NCBI GenBank assembly: GCA_016292135.1
Contig: JAEFAZ010000002.1
Location: 1-64,000 of the forward strand
DNA length: 64,000 bases
Origin: Saccharofermentans sp.
Lineage (GTDB): Bacteria; Bacillota; Clostridia; Saccharofermentanales; Saccharofermentanaceae
Direction of reading: 5' to 3'
In this document: positions 7,881 to 16,430 of the stretch, piece after piece
Numbering within the stretch: the stretch's first letter is position 1
Layout of the letters: the number at the start of each line of letters is the position of its first letter
Translations under genes and position numbers: made by a program
The notes under the pieces: model-generated
Seen by the model: only the letters and a program-made list of their open reading frames with translations
Told to the model about the DNA's origin: nothing
Database searches by the model: none

Positions 7881-9283
7881 TGGCAGTTACAGCAGTATGG
7901 CACGTTAATAGTCGTGTTGAGAAAGCATTGAATTATGTCATGAATCCTGAGAAAACAACAGAAAAACCGGAGCTTGCTCCTGAAGCTGTTGCTGCACGTA
8001 AAGCAGTCGGCGATGTCATTGAATATGCGGAAAATAGCGAAAAGACAGAGCAGATGATGTACGTAACAGGAATCAATTGCACACCCGAGTCCGCTCTGGA
8101 AGAATTCATGAACACAAAACGATATTGGGGTAAGACAGATGGAAGACTTGCTTACCACGGATACCAGTCCTTCAAAGAAGGCGAAGGCGAGATCACTGCT
8201 GAGATGGCACACGAGATCGGCGTGAAGCTCGCTCAGGAATTATGGGGCGACAGATTTGAGGTCATAGTTGCTACGCACCTTAATACCGGTCATTACCATA
8301 ATCACCTGATCGTCAATTCCGTATCTTTCATGGACGGTCTTAAGTACCGTCGTACAAAAGCGGATTACAGACTGATGCGTATTGTTAATGACAGGCTGTG
8401 CAAAGAGTATGGTCTTCATGTTATTGAAGATCCGTCTGCAAAGCGTGGCAAATCTTATGGCGAGTGGCAGGCCGAGCGTCAAGGTAACATGACCGTACGA
8501 GGTACGATCCGTGAAGATATCGACTATGCGATAAGGCTGTCACGATCAGAGAAACAGTTTGCTGCAACAATGAAAGAACTCGGATATGAGTTCAAGTTCT
8601 TCAAGAAGGATGGATCATATCTTGAGCATCCGGGAATTAAGCCGCCTGGTGCCAAAGGTTATTTCAGGTTCCGAAGTCTGGGTCCTGAATACGAGTACGA
8701 TGCAATCAGAAGGCGTATCATCGAGAACACAACTGTTCCGGGTACGCCTTTATTAATTGAGAAACCATCGTCTCAGATGTTCAGCGATATACCGAATGAT
8801 ATCGGTCTTGCTTCCAATTACAGATTGTACTGCATCAGACTGTATGCTTTCGTGACCAGACCGAAGCAGGCTAAAAGAGAATATATCCCTATTGCTCTTC
8901 GTGAAGACATCGCAAAGCTCGACAGATATATTGAGCAGATGGATTTTCTGTATCAGCATAAGATTGAGGATAAGGTATCACTGCAGAGCAAAAAGGATGC
9001 GCTCGTATCAGAGCTTAAGCAGGCGCTCATAGAACGTCGCAAGATCTATACGATCAGGGATCGCGCCGTGAGACAACATGATACTCCCCTGATCGCTCAG
9101 TCCAAGAGTGAGATAAGCGATATATCACGAAAAATCCGCGAGCTCAGAAAACAGATTGCTCTATGCGATGCAGTCGCAGTCAGTTCTGACAGAATTGCAG
9201 AAGGCTTGGAAGCACCGACCAAGAAACCGGAGCTTGATAAGCCGAACCTGCAACGTGAACCCAAGAAGAGACACAAGTTTTAA
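7880..9283 (+). CDS. Relaxase (MobA/VirD2-type, MOBP-like)
   Basis: This 467-residue protein is the DNA nickase that starts conjugative transfer. The first 300 residues carry the relaxase domain: the N-terminal strand AVTAVWHV followed by a YVMNPEKT segment with the probable catalytic tyrosine, and the metal-binding histidines in HLNTGHYHNH (about residue 130-140). The C-terminal part is basic and helical (about 330-420), likely for DNA binding. ATG at 7880 overlaps the mobC stop and has AAAGGAGA; GTG at 7877 is an alternative. With the VirD4 and VirB4 genes downstream it makes the element self-transmissible. Confidence 0.9.
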   Translation: MAVTAVWHVNSRVEKALNYVMNPEKTTEKPELAPEAVAARKAVGDVIEYAENSEKTEQMMYVTGINCTPESALEEFMNTKRYWGKTDGRLAYHGYQSFKEGEGEITAEMAHEIGVKLAQELWGDRFEVIVATHLNTGHYHNHLIVNSVSFMDGLKYRRTKADYRLMRIVNDRLCKEYGLHVIEDPSAKRGKSYGEWQAERQGNMTVRGTIREDIDYAIRLSRSEKQFAATMKELGYEFKFFKKDGSYLEHPGIKPPGAKGYFRFRSLGPEYEYDAIRRRIIENTTVPGTPLLIEKPSSQMFSDIPNDIGLASNYRLYCIRLYAFVTRPKQAKREYIPIALREDIAKLDRYIEQMDFLYQHKIEDKVSLQSKKDALVSELKQALIERRKIYTIRDRAVRQHDTPLIAQSKSEISDISRKIRELRKQIALCDAVAVSSDRIAEGLEAPTKKPELDKPNLQREPKKRHKF

Positions 9284-9285
9284 TA

Positions 9286-9340
9286 TGCCAGATATTGCAC
9301 ATTAACTTTCGAATCGTTCATTAAAAAGCAATATCTTGCA
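9286..9340. repeat. Inverted repeat behind the relaxase gene
   Basis: TGCCAGATATTGC (9286-9298) and GCAATATCTTGCA (9328-9340) pair in 12 of 13 positions over a 29-base loop. It lies three bases after the relaxase stop. It has no U-run, so it is a poor terminator; a site in oriT or a regulatory structure is possible. Confidence 0.45.
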
Positions 9341-9349
9341 TGTTATTCG

Positions 9350-9401
9350 AACGCCATTCTTAACCGAGTGGCGTTTTTACATGCCCGGACACGGGCAAAT
9401 A
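9350..9401 (+). promoter_or_regulatory. Two-hairpin leader, copy 3
   Basis: The first stem-loop AACGCCA/TGGCGTT (9350-9356/9369-9375) with TTTTT looks like an intrinsic terminator. It runs directly into ACATGCCCG-GACA-CGGGCAAATA (9380-9400; 6-bp stem), then AAGGAGG. This is the best-paired copy of the motif. Confidence 0.65.
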
Positions 9402-9423
9402 CTAAAACAAGGAGGAAAAATCC

Positions 9424-10467
9424 ATGGCAGTTGAGAACGAGACAGCCGATCAGGTTGTCAGAATGGTCTTGCAAGGCAGCGAGGTCGTGTTAAGGCTCTC
9501 AGGCGAAGCGGCTATCAGGATCGCATCCATGATCTACAACGCTTTAAAGGGAGATCACACTACTAAGGGCAAGGCAACGCTTTGGGAGTTCTTGAAATCA
9601 GGTAAGGATCAGAAACTGTTCCGTATTCCTGATGAATACCTTAAGGCGTTTACCACAGCCTCTAAGAAGTTCGGTTTTCCTTTCGTTGTCCTCAAGGATA
9701 AGTCCAATAAGGATGGTCTGACGGACATCATGGTTTACGCGACTGATGCTTCCAAGGTAAACCGCGTTATCGAAAGCTTTAACCTCATGGTCAAGGAAGT
9801 TGAGACTATCAAGCCGGAGATCAAGACTGATACCGGAGAGCTTGTAAAACCTCTGGGTATGCAGTTTGCAGTACCGCTCGATCTTATCGACGGTGTCCCT
9901 GATCCTAATGATCAGGACAAGAGACTTCTTTCTGAGCTTCAGAAGTACGCAGCCAAGATGAAGTCAAACGGGCCTCAGATCGTTGAGCCGGTCGGACTTC
10001 TCTGTAAGCCTAACGGAAGGTACGAAGTGCTTCCCGGCCAGGGCAACAAGAGGATCATGGCTCTAAGGCTTGCAGGCTACAAGAAAGCCGTCGCTGACAT
10101 CTCGATACCTAAGAAGGAAGGCGTTGAGGTCAAAGCGGAAAACATTGATGAGAGACCTGCTCAGGAAAGAAACGAATCTCCCAAAACAAAGGAAGATCCT
10201 ATCCCTGAGAAAGAAGCACCCACCAAGGAGGAAGCGCAGGCCGTAAACCCTACTATGGCCCGAACGTCAAGAGATCCAGCGTCCGGGCAAAACTTCGAGA
10301 AGAAATCGAGAGACGGCACAAGATCGGAATCAGTGATTGATCCCGAAAAGAGACCATCGGTCCGAAAGAAACTTGAAGAGTGTAAGGAAGTCGCAGCTGA
10401 GAAAGAAGCAAGCAAAGCTCTCGAGAAGATGTTCGACAAGGTCACGCAAAAGCAGAATCCGAGGTGA
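9424..10467 (+). CDS. DUF3801 (PcfB-like) protein fused to a ParB-like domain
   Basis: Residues about 1-140 match the DUF3801/PcfB family, accessory proteins that link relaxosome and coupling protein in Gram-positive conjugation (RIASMIYNALKG, then the LFRIPDEYLKAFTTASKKFGFPF block). Residues about 145-230 look like a ParB N-terminal domain: VPLDLIDGV, LQKYAAKMKSNG, GRYEVLPGQGNKRIMALRLAGY, where GQGNKR replaces the usual GERR. The remaining 115 residues are charged and disordered. The ParB-like part is unusual for PcfB. The start has GGAGG and the stop overlaps the VirD4 ribosome-binding site. Confidence 0.75.
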   Translation: MAVENETADQVVRMVLQGSEVVLRLSGEAAIRIASMIYNALKGDHTTKGKATLWEFLKSGKDQKLFRIPDEYLKAFTTASKKFGFPFVVLKDKSNKDGLTDIMVYATDASKVNRVIESFNLMVKEVETIKPEIKTDTGELVKPLGMQFAVPLDLIDGVPDPNDQDKRLLSELQKYAAKMKSNGPQIVEPVGLLCKPNGRYEVLPGQGNKRIMALRLAGYKKAVADISIPKKEGVEVKAENIDERPAQERNESPKTKEDPIPEKEAPTKEEAQAVNPTMARTSRDPASGQNFEKKSRDGTRSESVIDPEKRPSVRKKLEECKEVAAEKEASKALEKMFDKVTQKQNPR

Positions 10468-10472
10468 TCTCT

Positions 10473-12314
10473 ATGCGGAAAGTAACGAACAAATTCTCAG
10501 GTCCCAGGATCGCCCTGTATTTTTCAGGTTTAATCCCGGTTTCTTGGTTTGCTTTGAAGTCGGCACCGTATTTCGTGAAGAATGGACTTGTTGGGATTTT
10601 TGAAAATGCGGGAGATATATTCAACAATCCGTTTCGCATAACGATAGTTCAGGGCAGCCTTCAGGTTGTCCTTATTTTTGGCGTGCTATATGCGATAGGC
10701 ATCGGAATATATCTTTCTACCGAGAAAAACTACAGGCGTCGTGAAGAACATGGTTCTGCCAAATGGGGAGATGCAGTATCTACCAACAAACGGTATCAGG
10801 CAAAGCCGGAAGAATCCAATAAGATCCTTACTCAAAACGTGAGAATCGGATTTGACGGTCACAAGCACAAAAGGAATCTGAATGTATTGGTCGTTGGCGG
10901 CGCAGGTGCCGGTAAAACAAGGTACTACGCTATGCCAAACATACTTCAGGCGGATAAGCACACGAAGTTTTCCATGGTCATATTGGATCCGAAAGGCGGA
11001 ACGCTCCGTTCTTGCGGAAACTATCTGACTGACCAGGGCTACGATGTCCGCGTGCTCGATCTGATCAATCTGGATAGATCACACTGCTACAATCCGTTTG
11101 TGTACCTTGAGAGCGATGATGATGTTCAGCGTCTTACAACGAACCTCATCAAGAATACGACTCCAAAGGGCTCGCAGACGACAGATCCTTTCTGGGATCA
11201 GGCCGCTTCGATGCTCCTAAAGGCACTCGTGTTCTACCTCTTTTATGAGGCACCGCCGGAAGAGCAGAACTTCCCGATGGTTATGGATATGATCCGTGCA
11301 GGAGATGTTAAGGAGAATGACGACGATTATGAGTCTCCGTTAGACATCCTTTTCTCGGATCTTGAAGAGCAGAATCCCGAGCATATCGCCCTGAAGTATT
11401 ACAGGGGTTATCGCTCAGGAGCTGCTCAGACCATCAAATCCATTCAGATCTCGCTCATCGCAAGACTCGAGAAGTTCAACCTTCCTTCTCTTGCCGGTAT
11501 CACGCAGACTGACGAGATGCGACTTCGTGAATTAGGTGAGAAACCGGGTGCGATCTTCGCGCTTATCCCTGATAACGATCAGTCCTACAACTTCATTATC
11601 GGCATGCTCTACACACAGCTCTTTCAGCAGTTATACAGAAGTGCTGACTTTGAGCACGGCGGAAGGCTGCCGTATCACGTCCATTTCATTATGGATGAGT
11701 TCGCAAATGTCTGTCTTCCCGATTCGTTCGATTCCCTTCTCGCGACTATGCGATCCCGTGAGATATCCGTAAGCATCATCTTGCAGAACTTAGCTCAGCT
11801 TAAAGCCCTTTTCGAGAAGAAATGGGAGTCCATCGTGGGTAACTGCGATGAGTTCCTATATTTAGGCGGCAATGAGCAAGGTACGCATAAGTATGTCAGC
11901 GAGCTCTTGGGTAAAGAGACGATCGACACGAATTCCTATGGACAGAACAAAGGACGCAACGGTTCTTTCACCAAGAACGATCAGCTTCAAGCAAGAGATC
12001 TCATGACACCCGACGAGGTCAGAATGCTCGATAACCGGTACGGAATTCTCTTCATCAGAGGCGAGTATCCGGTTATGGACCTTAAGTATGACCTCATGAA
12101 ACATCCGAAGATCACATTCACGGAAGAAGGCGGCGCTCAGCCGTTTATTCATGGTCGTGATACGAGATCTTTGGCAACCGTAAAACTCGTCGGAGACGAT
12201 CCGGCCTTAAGGGACAAGGCAATCGATATCGATACCCTTGTCGAGGAAACACACGAATTTGAGGTCCTCTCCAATGAGGAACTCGAAGATCTTTATCAAA
12301 CAAAGGAGATTTAA
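10473..12314 (+). CDS. virD4: Type IV coupling protein VirD4/TraG family
   Basis: This 613-residue ATPase brings the relaxase-DNA complex to the transfer channel. It has two N-terminal membrane segments (about 10-30 and 50-80), Walker A VGGAGAGKTRYY (about 143-151), a Walker B FIMDEFANV (about 405) and the typical QNLAQLKALF and LGGNEQGTHKYVSELLG blocks of VirD4/TraG. The ATG at 10473 follows GAGGTGAT. It is complete and lies in the conserved order PcfB-VirD4-VirB2-VirB6. Confidence 0.95.
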   Translation: MRKVTNKFSGPRIALYFSGLIPVSWFALKSAPYFVKNGLVGIFENAGDIFNNPFRITIVQGSLQVVLIFGVLYAIGIGIYLSTEKNYRRREEHGSAKWGDAVSTNKRYQAKPEESNKILTQNVRIGFDGHKHKRNLNVLVVGGAGAGKTRYYAMPNILQADKHTKFSMVILDPKGGTLRSCGNYLTDQGYDVRVLDLINLDRSHCYNPFVYLESDDDVQRLTTNLIKNTTPKGSQTTDPFWDQAASMLLKALVFYLFYEAPPEEQNFPMVMDMIRAGDVKENDDDYESPLDILFSDLEEQNPEHIALKYYRGYRSGAAQTIKSIQISLIARLEKFNLPSLAGITQTDEMRLRELGEKPGAIFALIPDNDQSYNFIIGMLYTQLFQQLYRSADFEHGGRLPYHVHFIMDEFANVCLPDSFDSLLATMRSREISVSIILQNLAQLKALFEKKWESIVGNCDEFLYLGGNEQGTHKYVSELLGKETIDTNSYGQNKGRNGSFTKNDQLQARDLMTPDEVRMLDNRYGILFIRGEYPVMDLKYDLMKHPKITFTEEGGAQPFIHGRDTRSLATVKLVGDDPALRDKAIDIDTLVEETHEFEVLSNEELEDLYQTKEI

Positions 12315-12318
12315 GAAC

Positions 12319-12675
12319 ATGAATAATATTCATTCAAAAAACGTAACCGCTCTTTCCAAGAGCAAGAGAAAGGCAATCCTCAAGAGCTATCTTGCGACTG
12401 CGGTCACTTGTGCCGTAGTGGGAGTCGTAATGCTTCCCGTACTTGCGGACAGTGATGCTGAGACTGCCATCAACAATATGTCGGACATCATCTTCGGCAT
12501 CATCAGGGCAATCGGTATCATCCTCTCCGGTTGGGGTCTGGTTCAGGTCGGTATGAGCTTCCAGAGCCACGATCCTTCCCAGAGATCTCAGGGATTCCTT
12601 TGCCTTGCAGGCGGTCTCATCATCGTCTTTGCTAAGTCGATCCTGACTGCTATCGCTCCCGGCGTATTCAGCTGA
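12319..12675 (+). CDS. VirB2/Maff2-like pilin subunit
   Basis: A 118-residue membrane protein with a cleavable-looking hydrophobic signal (YLATAVTCAVVGVVMLPVLA, about residues 23-43) and two further membrane segments around the loop FQSHDPSQRSQG. This arrangement is that of VirB2-like or Maff2-family proteins of Gram-positive ICEs, thought to line the transfer channel. The ATG at 12319 has AAGGAG; upstream in-frame ATGs lie inside virD4. Confidence 0.75.
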   Translation: MNNIHSKNVTALSKSKRKAILKSYLATAVTCAVVGVVMLPVLADSDAETAINNMSDIIFGIIRAIGIILSGWGLVQVGMSFQSHDPSQRSQGFLCLAGGLIIVFAKSILTAIAPGVFS

Positions 12676-12696
12676 TAGTTTCGGGGAGGTGATATT

Positions 12697-13533
12697 TTGG
12701 GTCTCGCTGCTTGGTACGAGCTTTACCAAGGTCTTGAGTATCTTGGAGATATGCTCGATAAAATGTGGGCCATCCTTACAACATCACCCGAAAACTTTAA
12801 AGGCGGAACCATCTGGGGCATTATCACCACCATCAACGGCGTATTGGGCTCAATAGGCACTGCTCTCCTCGTTCTTTTCTTCACCATCGGTGTCGTCAAA
12901 ACCTGTGGGAGCTTTGCCGAGCTCAAGAAGCCCGAGACGGCTGTTAAGGTCTTTATCCGTTTTGCCATCGCAAAAGCGTTGATTGATAACGGTCTGGATC
13001 TTCTGGTGGACTTCGTGACCATCGTTCAAGGCGTTATATCTGACATAACGGCATCTAGTTCCATCGGTACAGCCTTGGAGTTTTCTATCCCGTCGGAAGT
13101 TCAGAGCACTTTTGAAGGTATAGGCATCCTGGACGGGGCTATTCCCGTCTGGGCTGTCTGCTTCATCGCTCACCTCGCATTTATCGTGATCAGTATCGTG
13201 CTGCTTCTTACCGTATACGGCAGATTCTTCAGGATCTATATGTACACGGCTATAGCTCCGATACCGTTATCCACTTTGGCAGGTCAGCCTACAGAGAACA
13301 TCGCGAAAAGCTTTCTTAAGAGCTACGCAGGTGTCTGTATGCAGGGTGTCGTTATCGTTTTGGCGTGCATCATATTCACTGCTTATGCAGGATCGATGCC
13401 GGAGATTGACACTTCAGCTGAGCCGCTTGCGATGGTTTGGACTTATGTGAGTGAGGTCGTATTCAACCTTCTCATTTTGCTCGGCCTTGTAAAAGGTTCT
13501 GACAGGATAATCCACGACATGATGGGATTGTAA
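12697..13533 (+). CDS. VirB6/TrbL-like channel protein
   Basis: This 278-residue integral membrane protein has about six hydrophobic segments (for example TALLVLFFTIGVV, AHLAFIVISIVLLLTVY, VVIVLACIIFTAYAG) and a conserved-looking FFRIYMYTAIAPIPLSTL segment, typical of the VirB6/TrbL inner channel of conjugative type IV systems. It starts at TTG 12697, chosen because GGGGAGGTGAT ends five bases upstream and no good ATG is near. The neighbours are the VirB2-like and PrgI genes. Confidence 0.85.
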   Translation: MGLAAWYELYQGLEYLGDMLDKMWAILTTSPENFKGGTIWGIITTINGVLGSIGTALLVLFFTIGVVKTCGSFAELKKPETAVKVFIRFAIAKALIDNGLDLLVDFVTIVQGVISDITASSSIGTALEFSIPSEVQSTFEGIGILDGAIPVWAVCFIAHLAFIVISIVLLLTVYGRFFRIYMYTAIAPIPLSTLAGQPTENIAKSFLKSYAGVCMQGVVIVLACIIFTAYAGSMPEIDTSAEPLAMVWTYVSEVVFNLLILLGLVKGSDRIIHDMMGL

Positions 13534-13546
13534 GGAGGAAAACACA

Positions 13547-13936
13547 ATGGAAATAAACATAAACAAAGACATACGCGAATATACCGAAGGCGTCTTCTTC
13601 GGTCTTAACTTAAGGCAGCTGATCTGTTCCGGTCTTGCCGTTGCTTCTGCTGTTGCAGTCTATTTCGGTACAAAGGGAACAGTATCAAAGGATATAGTCA
13701 CATATCTTTGTATCGCAGTTGCCGCCCCTTTCGCTGCAATCGGGTTTATCAAGTATAACGGCATGCCTATGGAGAAGATCTTCGTAGCATGGATGAAAGA
13801 TAACTTCATTGTTCCGCGAAAGCTCACAGTTAAGGCCAATAACATCTATCTTGAGGCGACTAAGGATTATCTCGCACGAAAAGAAAAGGAGGCACTTAAT
13901 GCTAAAGAGCATACAGACAGTAATGAAGCAGGATAA
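13547..13936 (+). CDS. PrgI family protein (VirB3-like)
   Basis: A 129-residue protein with the PrgI signature: the start MEININKDIREYTEGVFFGLNLRQ, two membrane segments (about 28-45 and 55-70) and the block GMPMEKIFVAWMKDNFI. PrgI is the VirB3 equivalent and sits next to VirB4 in the channel. Its 3' end overlaps virB4 by 38 bases, and the virB4 ribosome-binding site AAGGAGG is inside this gene. Confidence 0.9.
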   Translation: MEININKDIREYTEGVFFGLNLRQLICSGLAVASAVAVYFGTKGTVSKDIVTYLCIAVAAPFAAIGFIKYNGMPMEKIFVAWMKDNFIVPRKLTVKANNIYLEATKDYLARKEKEALNAKEHTDSNEAG

Positions 13937-16250
13937 GGAAATGTTCGTTGTACCGCGAAGAGTCCAGGACTATATACCGGTACAAAGGATATGGCCTGAC
14001 GGGATCTTTCAGGTGGGTCCGAGCAAGTACTCAAAGACCTGGAGATTCTCGGATATCAACTATCAGGTGGCATCTGAAGAGGACAAGGAGAATATGTTCC
14101 TGCTCTATTCCGACGTCCTTAATTCATTTGACAGCGCAGCCACGACTAAGATTACTGTGAACAACCACCGTCTTAACAAGAAGGACTTTGAGAACTCGAT
14201 CCTTATGCCTATGAAGCACGACGGTCTTGATGTGTACCGTGAGGAGTATAACGATATGCTCCTTGAGAAAGCAACTGGCGCTAACGGTATCACGCAGGAG
14301 AAGTATATAACCGTCTCTATTAACAAGAAGAGCGTTGAAGATGCAAGGACATACTTCGCAAGGACCGGCGCTGATCTTCAGATGCGTCTCTCTTCATTGG
14401 GAAGTTCCTTGGAAGAGCTCGATGCAACTGAGAAGCTCAGGATACTTCATGACTTCTATCGTCAGGGCGATGAGATCAACTTTGAGTTTGATATGAATAA
14501 GAAGGCCATGCTCGGTCATGACTTCCGTGACTATATCTGTCCGGATACGATTGAGAGGGGCAACGACTATATCAAGCTCGGTGACAAGTTCGTGAGAGTT
14601 CTGTTCCTTAAGGACTACGGCAACTATATCAGCGACGATACTATTGCCGAACTGACTGACATGAACAGGAACCTCATGCTCTCGATCGATGTTCTCTCCG
14701 TTCCGACTGATGAGGCAATCCGCGAGGTTGAGAATAAGCTTCTGGGTGTAGAGACAAACATCACCAACTGGCAGAGAAAGCAGAACCAGAACAACAACTT
14801 CTCTGCTGTGATCCCTTATGATATGGAATTGCAGCGCACGAAGACAAAAGAATTCCTGGCTGATCTTACTACCCGTGACCAGCGCATGATGCTCTGTCTC
14901 ATCACGATGGCTATCTCATCGGACAGTAAGGAGCAGCTTGATCTCGACACAGAGAGTGTACAGGCCGTCGCAAAAGGGCGACATTGTCAGCTGGCAGTCC
15001 TTAAATGGCAGCAGGCGGACGGTCTCAATACTGCCCTGCCATTTGGTGTCAGGAAGATCGATTGCTTCAGGACTCTCAATACGGAGTCGTTGGCAGTATT
15101 CTTGCCTTTCAAGACACAGGAGATAATGGACAAAGGCGGAATCTACTATGGTGAGAATGCAATCTCGCATAACCTCATCATGTGTAACAAGGAGAACCTT
15201 CTCAATCAGTCTGCTTTCCTTCTCGGTGTCCCGGGCTCAGGTAAATCTTTCTCTGCTAAGGAACTCATCACGTTCCTTATGCTCAACACGGATGACGATA
15301 TACTCATATGCGATCCTGAGGGCGAGTATGCGCCTCTGGTCGAAGCAATGGGCCCTGAGATGGGATCTGTAATCAGGGTATCTGCAGGTGGACGAGACCG
15401 CCTTAATGCCATGTATATGGTTGACGGTTACGGTGAGAACGATCCTATTGTTGTAAAGAGTCAGTTTATCATGTCTCTTGTCGAGCAGATCGATAAGAAA
15501 GGTGTCGGACCTCAGCAGAAGTCCATAATCGACAGATGTGCTGCAGCTGTTTATCGTGAGGCAGATCGCTTGAAGTCTTCAGGCGGAGCGACTCCTACCC
15601 TGTGTACTTTCCGTGAGAAGCTTTTGGAGCAGCCGGAACGTGAAGCAAAGCAGATAGCCTTGTCTCTGGAGCTCTTTACTACCGGATCTCTGGATATCTT
15701 CGGACGCGAGAGCAATGTAGATATGGATAAGCGAGTTGTCGTTTTCGATATTCATGGCTTAGGCAGCCAGCTTAAGCCCACGGGACTTCTTGTCATAACA
15801 GACACTATGCTTAACCGAGTAACCCTTAATTGGAAGAAAGGTAAGCGTACACACGTCTTTATTGACGAGTTCCATGTCGTATTCGAGAACGAGTTCTCAG
15901 CGCAGTTCTTCAACTCAGCTTGGAGACAGTTCCGTAAGAGAAACGCCTATCCTACTGCTATCACGCAGAACGTTGAGTATCTCTTAGACTCTGTACAGGC
16001 ATCCACGATGCTTTCTAACTCAGAGTTCGTAATCATGCTCAATCAGGCGGCTTCAGACAGAGCTAAGCTCGCAAAGCTTCTCAACATCTCTGAGATCCAG
16101 ATGCGCTACATCACGAATGCACCTGCAGGTTCCGGTCTCATCAAGTACGGTTCTGCTCTCGTGCCCTTCGTGAATAAGTTCAACAAAGACACGAAACTCT
16201 ATCAGCTCATGACCACACGTCCTGGTGAAGGACAGTTCGCAAGCGGGTAA
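13899..16250 (+). CDS. virB4: VirB4-family type IV secretion ATPase
   Basis: This 783-residue ATPase powers assembly and substrate transfer in the conjugation channel. Walker A is GVPGSGKSFSAKE (about residue 443-455), Walker B is VFIDEFHVVF (about 653-662), followed by the TQNVEYLL segment; the N-terminal 350 residues form the VirB4 N domain. I set the start at ATG 13899 because of AAGGAGG and because the further upstream extension overlaps prgI deeply. After the stop a 180-base gap with an operator-like repeat and the fourth leader follows. Confidence 0.95.
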   Translation: MLKSIQTVMKQDKEMFVVPRRVQDYIPVQRIWPDGIFQVGPSKYSKTWRFSDINYQVASEEDKENMFLLYSDVLNSFDSAATTKITVNNHRLNKKDFENSILMPMKHDGLDVYREEYNDMLLEKATGANGITQEKYITVSINKKSVEDARTYFARTGADLQMRLSSLGSSLEELDATEKLRILHDFYRQGDEINFEFDMNKKAMLGHDFRDYICPDTIERGNDYIKLGDKFVRVLFLKDYGNYISDDTIAELTDMNRNLMLSIDVLSVPTDEAIREVENKLLGVETNITNWQRKQNQNNNFSAVIPYDMELQRTKTKEFLADLTTRDQRMMLCLITMAISSDSKEQLDLDTESVQAVAKGRHCQLAVLKWQQADGLNTALPFGVRKIDCFRTLNTESLAVFLPFKTQEIMDKGGIYYGENAISHNLIMCNKENLLNQSAFLLGVPGSGKSFSAKELITFLMLNTDDDILICDPEGEYAPLVEAMGPEMGSVIRVSAGGRDRLNAMYMVDGYGENDPIVVKSQFIMSLVEQIDKKGVGPQQKSIIDRCAAAVYREADRLKSSGGATPTLCTFREKLLEQPEREAKQIALSLELFTTGSLDIFGRESNVDMDKRVVVFDIHGLGSQLKPTGLLVITDTMLNRVTLNWKKGKRTHVFIDEFHVVFENEFSAQFFNSAWRQFRKRNAYPTAITQNVEYLLDSVQASTMLSNSEFVIMLNQAASDRAKLAKLLNISEIQMRYITNAPAGSGLIKYGSALVPFVNKFNKDTKLYQLMTTRPGEGQFASG

Positions 16251-16278
16251 TTACGTGAAAACGTGAAAATGCGGGTTT

Positions 16279-16296
16279 AGTCCCATTATTGGGAAC
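16279..16296. promoter_or_regulatory. Operator-like inverted repeat, copy 1
   Basis: AGTCCCATTATTGGGAAC has arms TCCC/GGGA around ATTATT. Very similar repeats lie at 18354 and 41879, each in the gap in front of a new gene cluster, which suggests a shared regulator site. Just upstream is a direct repeat ACGTGAAAACGTGAAAA (16254-16270). Confidence 0.45.
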
Positions 16297-16352
16297 ATCG
16301 ATCTGCTACACTACAGACGATAGCATTTTAGACATAGATGTTCTCCTTTCTG

Positions 16353-16410
16353 GCCCCTGTCGGTGTACCTCCCGGCAGGGGCTTCTTTACATGCCCGATC
16401 AGGGCAAATA
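16353..16410 (+). promoter_or_regulatory. Two-hairpin leader, copy 4
   Basis: The strong first stem GCCCCTG/CAGGGGC (16353-16359/16376-16382) with inner CGG/CCG pairs is followed by TTCTTT and ACATGCCC-GATCA-GGGCAAATA (16390-16410), then AAAGGAG. Compare the copies at 3755, 5419 and 9350. Confidence 0.6.
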
Positions 16411-16430
16411 TCACAAAGGAGTTAAATGAA

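Noticed and set aside
7256..9283. Replication initiator instead of HTH-mobC-relaxase
   Set aside because: The HTH_36 domain also starts plasmid RepA proteins, but here it is only 92 residues long and followed by MobC and relaxase; no initiator catalytic part is present.
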